Source of the DNA: Planctomycetota bacterium
GTDB lineage: Bacteria > Planctomycetota > UBA1135 > GCA-002748355
Direction: 5' to 3'
Assembly: GCA_020638795.1 (NCBI GenBank)
Contig: JACKHW010000005.1
Span: 1 to 64,000, forward strand
Length of the DNA: 64,000 bases
Shown: in pieces, positions 20,201-28,400 of the stretch
Numbering within the stretch: the stretch's first letter is position 1
Layout of the letters: every line of letters starts with the position of its first letter
Made by a program: the position numbers and the translations under genes
Notes under the pieces: model-generated
Told to the model about the DNA's origin: nothing
The model's input: the letters and a program-made list of their open reading frames with translations, nothing else
Databases searched by the model: none

Positions 20201-20587
20201 TCGATGCGTATGGCCTTGCGGCGGTAGCGCGAGTCGTAGGACACGCTCGTACTCGACGACTCCGTCGAAGTCCGCGCCGAGTTCGTGTTCGAATGCGGCG
20301 GGAACCCATGCTTCTCGTGCACGGCGCGCATCGTCACCCGTGGCGAGCGGCTGACCGCTACGGCTACCTTCCAGCGCGCGCAGAGTCCAAAGCCCGCCAA
20401 GGTCGAACGTGACAGGACCACCCTGGACTCGGGGGACAGGCGCGGGAATCGGCGGACACTTCGGTCCCCACGAGAGCACGCTGGACGGTGCCACGGCCAT
20501 GAGCCAACCGGGCATCAGCAAAGCGAGTGCGAGGAGAGCGAAGCAGTGGAGAACGAACGAAGCGACACGTTGCACGCCGAAAACCAT
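17249..20587 (-). CDS. Secreted glycoside hydrolase family 2-type protein
   Basis: About 1112 residues. The start at 20587 gives a signal peptide (MVFGVQRVASFVLHCFALLA). Domain order: sugar-binding jelly roll (PVTFDLGGLWTLRA, LFNGRELGEHLGGWTPF), immunoglobulin-like domain, then a GH2-type barrel (DGRPRTVRGVLHWG, AAGFDTIKACLWLPPP). Candidate catalytic glutamates are in LTCETG and in LLGEAITG. A long extra region and a second jelly roll (ELDGTWRLKK, FVNGESIASH) close the protein, which is longer than typical GH2 enzymes. Substrate cannot be told from sequence; beta-galactosides, glucuronides or mannosides are all possible. It is divergent from the ATPase-nuclease operon, with 38 nt between starts. 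Confidence 0.85.
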   Translation of the reverse strand: MVFGVQRVASFVLHCFALLALALLMPGWLMAVAPSSVLSWGPKCPPIPAPVPRVQGGPVTFDLGGLWTLRALEGSRSGQPLATGDDARRAREAWVPAAFEHELGADFDGVVEYERVLRLALPPQGHTHRLRFAGVMTHARVLFNGRELGEHLGGWTPFAFELPRDSYRDGAEQSIRVVVDERVGHATQGFLPDIAPHFGGIWQDVTIELLPAVHLRGDRTEVTTSVRGGIASVTVRLHGRAGTLEGLDVDVAMHAISPGDPRSTTRIGAPLELSGRAQRTDGEDVVIEHTAQVVTWSPEAPQCYRTMVTLRRGDRELDQIVRTTAFCEIAADGRQILVDGRPRTVRGVLHWGYAPPFHAPNPPESYWLEELRFAKAAGFDTIKACLWLPPPRFFELALQEGLFVWVEYPAWHPDFSAKNREPLLREYREFFEADRVWPHVIARSLTCETGQSSDAGVVEALFDECKRTTGGVLVEDDSSWISWNRFHDFYDDHPYGNPSDWVARLEGFDHYIEEHGAKPFLLGEAITGDTWIDFARLDQRLAGGSADGREARRSEDPVRSGADSAVAQRDASAPWWRPLAVDSMRVFERDLEAAHGTEAVRRLVEDSMRQAMRLRKYEIEAFRRVLPTAGYVVSVMRDFPRARMGFFDDCGAPKWTSDDFAWHGASMLVLDDPRAVRSIARGEIERFRPVVRTAVEGAVETLADVHAIDIVVEPSRDRGARSERLQPVESSPMVGLDAASSMNRPIRLHVRASSGELANSWSFWACPTPANTSVPEGVRIRKGLDLATLEWVEGGGALLLVPGSGAPRSRGLWFLEGAGFGATQHPLFTRVPREMLYELQAFDLHGPVFDDTELVRAFDCVLGYWDTHDERESMKRHGLLLEARVGKGRILACALSLDLAPERAFGVAEDTASTDPNPARAWLRASLLAHLAEGPQPRETLGEAIRARIRASLTRETVELDGTWRLKKDERRVGTSERWFEDALDAEGWIDSRAGAHWEAAGLPHYTGQAWYRRDFVPPPSWKPGQPLWLVCDGVDDSYEVFVNGESIASHGDEATGTTVWLIRTSTDIGKAVRPGTNQLALRVVDHVGAGGLHRPVRIQTSRPEAIELLQR

Positions 20588-20625
20588 ACTGGAACTCGGC
20601 ACAGGCGTCGCCGAAGCTCTTGCCC

Positions 20626-20883
20626 ATGGGGAACGCGAATGCTGCTCGAGCAGGCCTCCGGACACGGAGGGACCGCGCCGCGGCGCCGGCAACACGCGAA
20701 GGGATTTCACGCCTTGCAGAACGCTTGCGTCAGCACGGCTTCCGTGTCGATGTCCGCCTCGCGATCCTCGATCTTCTCTCCCTCGAGGACGATCCGACGG
20801 ACCTGCGCGACGAACTCGATGCGCGCATGCAGGCCGTCCTCGACGCCGAGCGACGACTTCACGACGACGTACTCGGCCGATGA
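20626..20883 (+). CDS. Small helical protein, first gene of the ATPase-nuclease operon
   Basis: About 85 residues if the ATG at 20626 is used; the frame is open upstream to 20527, but that would overlap the start of the divergent GH2 gene. The N-terminus is basic (ARAGLRTRRDR) and the rest is helical and acidic (LAILDLLSLEDDPTDLRDEL). I recognise no family. The stop overlaps the next start as ATGA at 20880-20883, which argues for translational coupling and against a chance frame. In SMC-based defence operons a third small protein is common, but I cannot show homology to any of them. Confidence 0.55.
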   Translation: MGNANAARAGLRTRRDRAAAPATREGISRLAERLRQHGFRVDVRLAILDLLSLEDDPTDLRDELDARMQAVLDAERRLHDDVLGR

Positions 20884-23114
20884 CGATGCGCCTGCTTGGA
20901 CTCGAAGTACGCGATGTGCGCGGCATCCGCGAACTCGCGCTCGATCTGGACGCGGACATCATCGTCCTCGAAGGCGAGAACGGCGAAGGCAAGAGCAGCA
21001 TCCTCCAATCGATCGAGTGGTGCTTGTTCGGGGAACGCATGGAGAAGAAGACGGGTAGCGGTATCACCGCGCGCGTCGCCTTCGAACTCACACGTCGATC
21101 GTCCAATACGCCATCCGTCGAACTCCGCTTCGCACTTCGACAAGGCACGGACACGCCCGAAGTGACACGCCGTATCGTGACGCTGCGTCGCCACAGAGAC
21201 GGCGCGACCGAGAGCTTCGAATGCCGCGAAGAAGTGCACACGACGCACATCGAACGCACGCCGAAGCCGGACGGTCCGCGGCAAGGGAATCTGTTCGCCA
21301 CTCCCGAACCCGCGACGCCGAAGAGGACGTCGACCGTCGATGCTTCCGAGTTCGTCGATGCCGATGCCGAAGCACGCCTCGTCGAACTCGGCTTCCCGAC
21401 GTGGGACGAATGGCGCCGAGCGTTCTGTCAACACCAAGAGGATCCACGCCACGCGATCGTGGACAGCAACGACCGCAGCGCCGCACTTGCCAGCTTGCTC
21501 GGGCTCGACACGTGGACACGCCTGAGAGATCGAATCGAGAGTCTCGCGCCGCGTAGGTATCTCACGCAACTCGACAAAGTCGAGGCCAAGGTCGGTGAGG
21601 ACTTCGAACGTCTGTTGTCGAGCAAGGACGACGCGGCTGCCGCTCTGCGGAAGAGCCTCGTGGATCGCGGGGTCGTCGTCGACCGTGCCGCGTCGGAAGT
21701 AGCGGACGGCGTTCGCGCACGCTTGCATCAGCTCGGTCGCGGAATCGGTGAGCCCTTGGGACTGCCCCCGGTTCCGAAAGTGACCGATCGCGACGCATTC
21801 CGCGCGTGGATCCGTTCGTTCTCGTCGTCCGCACTACGTGCGGCGTCGGATTCGACCGCGAGCGCGGACCGACTCGAACGCCGCGATACGCTCACGCGGG
21901 AGCTGCGCATCGCGCGCGCGTCGAGTGCCCGGCTCGAACGCGCTGTGACACGCCAGAGCGAACACGCGAGGCGCCATGACGACGAAGCCCGGATCGCCAC
22001 GCGTTGTGACGAGATCAGGGCAGTGCTCGCGGAGCGTGAAGTCGCGCTTCGGCGTGAGAATGCGCGTGTCGCGCTCCTCCACGATGCGCGCGCGTTCTTG
22101 CGCGAGCGATACGGTGAGGCGCTGGACTGCCCGTTGTGTGAACACGACGCACCCGATCTCGCCCTTCGCATCGAGCGAGAACTCACGCGAAGCGCCGGCG
22201 GAACGACCGAGGAGGTACAACAGTCGATCGAGCGGCTCGGATCCGAACTTTCGGCGTGCGAAGCGCTGCTCGTCGAGAATCGCGCTCTTTCGCTCGAGGT
22301 GGAGAATGCGAAGAAAGACGACGATGCCGCACGCGCGCGACTATCGCTCTTACTCGAACTGGGTCCAGAGAACGATGTGTTCGGTGCCGCCGAAGCAGCG
22401 CTTCGCACGATGGACGCCGAGATCGCCGATTCCCGCGGACGCATGGCGGCGATCGAAGAACAGCTCGCGAGCTTTCGCCTCGAAGTCGATGCTCTCGCAG
22501 ACCTCGAACGACTCGCGCTCGCAGAACAGCGCAACACGAGTCGCATCGACCCCGACGGCCTGGCGAGCCGCGATGCGTTCGAGCGAGCGCTCGACGAAGC
22601 GAGCGAGTTCGCGACCGATCTCGACGTGCTCGCACGCTTCGCGCGGGACGAACAGGCGACAGCCAGTGAAGTGCGACTGCGCGAGGTCGAAGAGGACTTC
22701 GGGCGCTTCACGGCCCTCGTTCTCCCCGAGGCGAAGTCGCGACAACATCGCATTGTTCAAAGGGGAACGGCGCAGCAGCTGCGCTACGACATCGTCGACG
22801 ACGAGGACAAGAGTGCTCTCGCAATCGCGAATCAGGCCACACTGTCGGCGATCGCGTTCGCGCTGCTCTTCGCGCGCGCCGAGTCACGTGCAGCGTCGGG
22901 GCATCCGGCCTTCGTGGTTCTCGATGATCCAGCACAGAGCCTCGACGCGAAACATGCCGAGGGGCTGGCGATCGCGATTCGCGAACTGTCCGAGCGGTGC
23001 CCGGTCCTCGTCGCTTCCGCGCGTGGCCCGCTCATCGATGCCCTGACGGGTCACGCGCGCGTGTATCGACTCGCGCCCTTCGATGTGAACCTCGGTGTGA
23101 CGGTGCGTCCATGA
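20880..23114 (+). CDS. SMC/Rad50-like ATPase with zinc-hook motif
   Basis: About 744 residues. Walker A GENGEGKS is at 32-39 and a Q-loop-like QHQED near 186. Long charged helices follow, with the hook motif CPLC at 417-420 in the middle, as in Rad50/SbcC. The C-terminal lobe has a signature-like segment ANQATLSAIAF (about 650) instead of LSGG, Walker B FVVLDDPAQSLD at 678-689 with DD replacing DE, and no histidine in the switch position (LVASARG where STH is usual). It is shorter than SbcC and lacks an SbcD partner nearby. It sits between a small gene and a PD-(D/E)XK nuclease, both joined by ATGA overlaps. Expected role: ATP-driven sensing or bridging of DNA that controls the nuclease. Confidence 0.88.
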   Translation: MTMRLLGLEVRDVRGIRELALDLDADIIVLEGENGEGKSSILQSIEWCLFGERMEKKTGSGITARVAFELTRRSSNTPSVELRFALRQGTDTPEVTRRIVTLRRHRDGATESFECREEVHTTHIERTPKPDGPRQGNLFATPEPATPKRTSTVDASEFVDADAEARLVELGFPTWDEWRRAFCQHQEDPRHAIVDSNDRSAALASLLGLDTWTRLRDRIESLAPRRYLTQLDKVEAKVGEDFERLLSSKDDAAAALRKSLVDRGVVVDRAASEVADGVRARLHQLGRGIGEPLGLPPVPKVTDRDAFRAWIRSFSSSALRAASDSTASADRLERRDTLTRELRIARASSARLERAVTRQSEHARRHDDEARIATRCDEIRAVLAEREVALRRENARVALLHDARAFLRERYGEALDCPLCEHDAPDLALRIERELTRSAGGTTEEVQQSIERLGSELSACEALLVENRALSLEVENAKKDDDAARARLSLLLELGPENDVFGAAEAALRTMDAEIADSRGRMAAIEEQLASFRLEVDALADLERLALAEQRNTSRIDPDGLASRDAFERALDEASEFATDLDVLARFARDEQATASEVRLREVEEDFGRFTALVLPEAKSRQHRIVQRGTAQQLRYDIVDDEDKSALAIANQATLSAIAFALLFARAESRAASGHPAFVVLDDPAQSLDAKHAEGLAIAIRELSERCPVLVASARGPLIDALTGHARVYRLAPFDVNLGVTVRP

Positions 23115-23632
23115 ATCCCGAAGCTCGACGATTGCTTCGCGAACTGGCCGCGCGTCGCGGCAAAGAGTACGGAAAGCTCGTCCAGAAGCTGCTGGCGCTC
23201 GCCCTACTCGATGCGGGCGCAACCGAGGTCTACGAACGCAGCACACAGGGAATCGACCTCGAGTTTCGACGCGATTCGAAACGGTTCGCAGTCGAGGTCA
23301 AGACATGTGAGGGTCGCAAGCTCCGCCTTGCAGCGAAAGACCTCGCCGGTCTCGAATCACGAGCGAACGCCGGCATCACGACGTACCTCGCCGTCCTCGG
23401 CCCAGGACTTCTCGACGACCTACGCCTCGCCCGCATCGCGCCGGGCGAGCTCGTCGCTTCGAAGGACATCATCCTCGTCGAGTTGCGCGCCTACCGCGAC
23501 GCAGAACTCGAGGCCTGGATCCGACCCGCCTTCGAACGCGTGATTCACCGACACACGCAGCGCGCGACGACCGACGGCCAGAGCGGCCTGGATGCCATCC
23601 TGTCGCAAGCCCCCGAATACCGCCACGCATGA
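23111..23632 (+). CDS. PD-(D/E)XK-fold nuclease, partner of the SMC-like ATPase
   Basis: About 173 residues. The start overlaps the ATPase stop (ATGA at 23111-23114), which decides it against the earlier in-frame codon at 22997. The restriction-endonuclease core is visible: helix 1 glutamate in GKEYGKLVQ (E19), D49 in TQGIDLEF, and E62-V-K64 in RFAVEVKTC. The order G-D-x(12)-E-x-K resembles archaeal Holliday-junction resolvases and Mrr-like nucleases. A C-terminal extension with acidic and aromatic residues follows. It should cut or nick DNA under control of the ATPase. It could instead be a repair nuclease; the context does not separate repair from defence. Confidence 0.8.
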   Translation: MNPEARRLLRELAARRGKEYGKLVQKLLALALLDAGATEVYERSTQGIDLEFRRDSKRFAVEVKTCEGRKLRLAAKDLAGLESRANAGITTYLAVLGPGLLDDLRLARIAPGELVASKDIILVELRAYRDAELEAWIRPAFERVIHRHTQRATTDGQSGLDAILSQAPEYRHA

Positions 23633-23660
23633 ACGCTTGTCCCACGCGACGGCCCCCACT

Positions 23661-23689
23661 GCGCGAAACGACCCTGGCACGTTTCACGC
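23661..23689. repeat. Palindromic intergenic repeat, copy 4, between convergent stops
   Basis: Left arm GCGCGAAACG, loop ACCCTGGCA, right arm CGTTTCACGC; 9 of 10 positions pair. It lies between the stop of the nuclease gene and that of hflX and can work as a bidirectional terminator. Confidence 0.6.
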
Positions 23690-23707
23690 GGGCCGCCATG
23701 TGCCCGA

Positions 23708-25399
23708 CTATTCGACGAGACCGCTAGCATGATCGGTGGGTTCGTCGCTCGCACCGTCGAACGCCATCGACTCGATCGCCTCGCGTACTCGGATGCGGTC
23801 GTCGCGTTCGTTCGCACTGACGAGAAGGGCGCCATGCGCGCGTGCCAGCGGCTGATAGCCATCGCGGTCGATGCGATCGGCTTTGTTCCAAAGCGTGAGT
23901 ACGGGGATTCCCGAAGCGCCGAGATCGTCGAGCGTCTCGAGTACCGACCCTTCTTTCTCGCGCGCGTCGTCCGCGGCAATGTCGACGACGTGGATCAAGA
24001 GATCACTCTGCGTGAGTTCGTCGAGCGTGCTGCGAAACGCATCGACGAGCCCCTCGGGAAGGTCGCGCAAGAAGCCTACGGTGTCCGCGATCAGCACGTC
24101 GTGTCCGCCCGGTAGGCGCGTGCGGCGAACCGACGTATCGAGCGTCGCGAAGAGCCGGTCTTCGACGAGCACGTCCGCATCGGCGAGTGCGTTGAGCCAC
24201 GTCGACTTGCCGGCATTGGTGTAGCCGACGAGCGAGCACATCGGCAGGCGAGAGCGCATGCGTGCCCTGTGCCTCGTGCGCTGCTGCTTGGCAACGCGCG
24301 CGAGCAGGCTCTCGAGACGGTGGATGCGATCACGCATCTGCCTTCGGTCCAGGTCGATTCGCCGCTCGCCCTTCCCACGCGTGCCGACACCGGCGACGGT
24401 CGACCGCCCGATTCGCGACATGCCGTGGTCACGCACCGACAGTCGTGGGAGTTGGTAGCGCAACCGCGCGAGGGCGACACGCAGCTTGGCGGCACGCGTG
24501 CGTGCCCGCCGCTCGAAGATCCTCAGCACGACCTCGGTGCGATCGAGCACCGTGAGGCCGGTCTTGTCTTCGAGGTTGCGCTGTTGCACACCCGTCAGTT
24601 CGCGATCGACGACGAGGAGGTTAGCCGCGTGCTTGACCGCGAGGCGGGCGATCTCCTCGAGCTTCCCCGAGCCGACCAACGTGCGCGGGTCGGGGCGATC
24701 GCGCTTCTGGAAGGTATGCGCGACGACGTCGAATCCGGCCGATACCACGAGTTCGTACAGCTCCGCCATGCGACGCGTGGCGTCTTCGAGATCGCCTTCG
24801 TGCACGGTCGCGAGCAGCGCGCGCTCCGACGATCCGACCTCGAAGAGCCCGAGCGTGCGGCGCACGATCTCCTCCTCGAGCGCCGTGACCTCGGCGGGAT
24901 ACTCGCGAGAGAGCGCCGAGAGCCGCTTCGGCGCCCGCTCACTCACAACGCGGCTGTCGTCGTGCGCGTCGAGTCGTTCTGGATCGAGATGCGCATGCTG
25001 TACCCAGAGCACCTCGCCGACCTCGTCGATCACGATGCGCACGTAGGCGTCGAGCCGCTCGCGGACGAGCGTCGCGCGGTCCTCGTCGGAGATCGGAGTC
25101 GGTCCACGCAGCGAAGTCCTGACGACCCGCATTCCGCGCAGGCGGCCTGCCTGGGGCGCCGGACCGAGTTCGGGTACCGGCACACCGAGCGCATCCCCGA
25201 CGAGCACGCGTTCGACGTGCCCGTTGCGACCGACGAGCACCCCGATGTTGCGGCCGAGTTCCCAGGCTCGTTCGCCGAGTTCGCGCGCGAGATCGACCCC
25301 GACGAGGCGCGAACGGTCGCTACGCCGCTGGAGCAGCCGCTCGAGTGTGTCGAGTTCAGCCTTGCGGAGGCCCTGGGTCTTTCCGAAGAGTCTGGACAT
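23708..25399 (-). CDS. hflX: Ribosome-associated GTPase HflX
   Basis: About 563 residues. HflX is a GTPase that binds and splits stalled ribosomes, notably after heat stress. The HflX N-terminal domain carries GSGKLEEIA and ANLLVVDRELTGVQQRNLE. A linker GVGTRGKGERRIDLDRR stands where most HflX proteins read GGxGxRGPGE. The GTPase motifs are GYTNAGKS, DTVGFLRDLP and NKAD. I set the start at 25399 (MSRLFGKTQG); the frame is open 34 codons further up but would run into the divergent ileS. The N-terminal extension of about 120 residues is longer than in E. coli HflX. Confidence 0.93.
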   Translation of the reverse strand: MSRLFGKTQGLRKAELDTLERLLQRRSDRSRLVGVDLARELGERAWELGRNIGVLVGRNGHVERVLVGDALGVPVPELGPAPQAGRLRGMRVVRTSLRGPTPISDEDRATLVRERLDAYVRIVIDEVGEVLWVQHAHLDPERLDAHDDSRVVSERAPKRLSALSREYPAEVTALEEEIVRRTLGLFEVGSSERALLATVHEGDLEDATRRMAELYELVVSAGFDVVAHTFQKRDRPDPRTLVGSGKLEEIARLAVKHAANLLVVDRELTGVQQRNLEDKTGLTVLDRTEVVLRIFERRARTRAAKLRVALARLRYQLPRLSVRDHGMSRIGRSTVAGVGTRGKGERRIDLDRRQMRDRIHRLESLLARVAKQQRTRHRARMRSRLPMCSLVGYTNAGKSTWLNALADADVLVEDRLFATLDTSVRRTRLPGGHDVLIADTVGFLRDLPEGLVDAFRSTLDELTQSDLLIHVVDIAADDAREKEGSVLETLDDLGASGIPVLTLWNKADRIDRDGYQPLARAHGALLVSANERDDRIRVREAIESMAFDGASDEPTDHASGLVE

Positions 25400-25451
25400 G
25401 GCGAACGCGCACGCGGCGCGGGCTGTTTGTTTTGTCGGCGGGCCGCAACCG

Positions 25452-25459
25452 GCTACAAG
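25452..25459 (+). promoter_or_regulatory. Putative -10 box GCTACAAG of ileS
   Basis: TACAAG ends 8 nt before the ileS ATG and there is no Shine-Dalgarno sequence. The mRNA would be leaderless or nearly so. It is a weaker match than its relatives, lacking the last T of TANNNT. Confidence 0.3.
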
Positions 25460-25467
25460 TAGCCGTG

Positions 25468-28400
25468 ATGAGTCCTGCAGCCACGCCCGACGCGTTCCCA
25501 CCGCTTCCGAAGACGTTCACGGAAGCGCCCGACGAAGCCGAGCGCGACGTCCTGGCCCGTTGGGAAGCGGACCAAGCCTACGACGCCGTCAAGAAGAAGC
25601 GCAAGGGCTGCAAGCCCTTCGTCTTCTGGGAAGGCCCGCCGACCGCCAACGGCCGCCCCGGGATTCACCACGTCCTCGCCCGCACGATCAAGGACGCGGT
25701 CTGTCGCTACCGCACGATGGCCGGCTATCGCGTCGAGCGGAAAGCGGGCTGGGACACGCACGGTCTGCCGGTCGAACTCGAGGTCGAGAAGAGCCTCGGC
25801 ATCTCCGGCAAGGGGCAGATCGAGGAGTTCGGCGTCGCGGAGTTCAACGAGCGCTGTCGCGAGTCCGTGTGGACCTACCGCAAGGATTGGGAAGAGCTCT
25901 CCGCGCGCATCGGCTACTGGCTCGACTACGACGATCCGTACATCACCTACGACCCCGACTATGTCGAGACGCTGTGGAATCTGCTGGCGCGCTTCCACGA
26001 CCAGGGTCTCGCGTATCGCGGCAAACGCGTGCTGCCCTACTGCGGTCGCTGCGGCACCGGCCTCAGCACGCACGAGCTCGGCCAGCCAGGTGTCTATCGC
26101 GACGTCAAGGATCCGTCGGTCACCGTGCGCTTCCGCATCGTCGACGATCCCGACGGAGCGAGCATCCTCGCGTGGACGACGACGCCGTGGACGCTACCGT
26201 CCAACTTCGCGCTCGCGGTCCATCCGTCCCTCGATTACGTCAAGGCACGCGTCGCGCTGCCTGTCCCCAAGGGTGAGGAGAAGGGCAGCCGCGGACACGA
26301 AGTCGTGTGGGTCGCCGCCGCGCGTGCGTCGACCGTGCTCGGCGAACACGAAGTCCTCGACACGAAGACGGGTCGCGAGCTCGCAGGGACGCGCTATCTG
26401 CCGCTCTTCGAGGACGCGATCCCGCGCGTCGAGCCCGGCGTCTGGCAACCGGTCGACGATCGTATCCACCAGGTGTGGACCGCCGACTACGTGACCGCCG
26501 AGGACGGCACCGGCATCGTGCACCAAGCTCCCTATGGCGCCGACGACTGGGAACTCGCGCGTCGCGAACACCTGCCGATCCCACTCGCGGTCGGCGATGA
26601 CGGTCGCTTCTCGGTCGCGCTCGCAGGTGTCGCTGTCGGGACGTTCTTCAAGGACGCGGACGACGCGTTGATGGATGACCTGAAGAAGCGCGGTTTGCTC
26701 TTCCAAAAAGCGCGCGAGCCACACAGCTACCCGCACTGCTGGCGTTGCGACACGCCGCTCCTCTACTTCCCGGCACCGGCGTGGTATCTGCGCGTGACCG
26801 CGTTCAAGGACGCGATGATCGAACTCAACCGGCAGATTCGTTGGGTGCCGGCGGACGTCGGCACTGGGCGCTTCGGTCGGTGGCTCGAGAACCTCGTCGA
26901 CTGGAACCTCAGTCGCGACCGCTATTGGGGCACGCCGCTCCCCTACTGGATCTGCGAGTCGTGCGATACGGAGAAGGCGATCCACTCCCGTGCCGAACTC
27001 GAAGAACTCGCGCAGGAGCCGCTGCCCGAGGGCTTCGACAATCACAAGCCGCGCGTCGATCAAGTGCACTTGCGCTGCGAGTGCGGCGGCACGATGAAGC
27101 GCACGCCCGCCGTCGCGGACGTTTGGTTCGACTCCGGTGCGATGCCTTACGCGCAGTATCACTGGCCGTTCGGTCAGGAGAATCGCGCGCGCACGGAGGA
27201 CCAGTGGCCCGCCGACTTCATCGCCGAAGGTGTCGACCAGACGCGCGGGTGGTTCTACACGCTGCACGCGATCGGGACGTTCGTCTCGTCGGTCGACGAT
27301 ACGCCGGAGACCGCCGCGTTCACGCGCGGGCCGACGTACAAGACGTGCGTCGTCAACGGCCTCTTGCTCGACAAGAACGGCGTCAAGATGTCGAAGCGCC
27401 TCGGCAACATCGTCAAGCCGAACGATGCGATCGGTGCACACGGCGCGGACGCCGTGCGTTGGTACATGCTGTCGTCGGGAGCGATCTGGCTACCCAAGCG
27501 CTTCGATCTCGACGGCGTGCTCGAGGTGCGACGCCGTTTCCTCGGCACGCTGCTCAACAGCTACAAGTTCTTCGCCGACTACGCGCGGATCGACGAGTTC
27601 CGGGTCGACGATCCGTCGATCCCTGAGGTGAGCGACCGCCAGGCGATCGACCGTTGGCTCGTCTCCCGCACGCAGAGCGTCATCCGCGACGTCGTCGCGT
27701 GCTATGACGACTACGATCTGTCGGGCGCGTGCCGCGCGATCGAGCACTTCGTCGTCGATGAAGTGTCCAACTGGTACATCCGTCGCAACCGGCGGCGCTT
27801 CTGGAAGGGAGAGAAGACGCCGGACAAGCTCGGTGCGTACGCGACGCTCTTCTCCGCGCTCGAAGCCGCGGCTCGCCTCGCCGCGCCGCTGGTGCCGTTC
27901 GTCACCGATAGTCTCTGGCGTGCACTCAACGGGTCGAACGAGACCGTCCACGGCGTCGAACTCCCGTCGCCCAATGGCGCCTACATCGACGACGAACTCG
28001 AAGGCTCGATGCGTCTCGTCGAGAAGGTCGTCGTCATGGGGCGCGCGCTTCGCGAACGCCTCGGCCACAAGATCAAGCAGCCGCTGCCAGCCATTCATCT
28101 GCGCGCGAGCGATGCTCGTGACCTCGACCTACTCGCGACCGAATTCGCCAAGGACCAACTCCTCGACGAACTCAACGTCAAGTCGATCGGCAGCCTCGAG
28201 ACCGACGACGGCAAGCTCTGTACGCTGGAAGCCAAGCCCAACTTCAAGACACTCGGCAAGCGCCTCGGCAAACAGATGAAGGCTGCCGCTGCGACGATCG
28301 CGGGCCTGCCGCGTGACGAGATCGTCAAACTGCGCAGCGGCGAGAGCATCACGATCGACGTCGAAGGCACGTCCGTCGAGCTCGCTTCGGAAGACGTCGA

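Noticed and set aside
20588..21301. N-terminal extension of the GH2 protein
   Set aside because: It overlaps the ATPase operon, and a good signal peptide begins at 20587.
20626..23632. Calling the operon Lamassu or SbcCD outright
   Set aside because: No subunit matched to a named family with confidence by eye; gene order and nuclease size differ from both.
24269..25462. Open frame opposite hflX
   Set aside because: hflX has all GTPase motifs on the other strand.
25400..25467. T-box riboswitch before ileS
   Set aside because: The gap is under 70 nt, too short, and contains what looks like a promoter.
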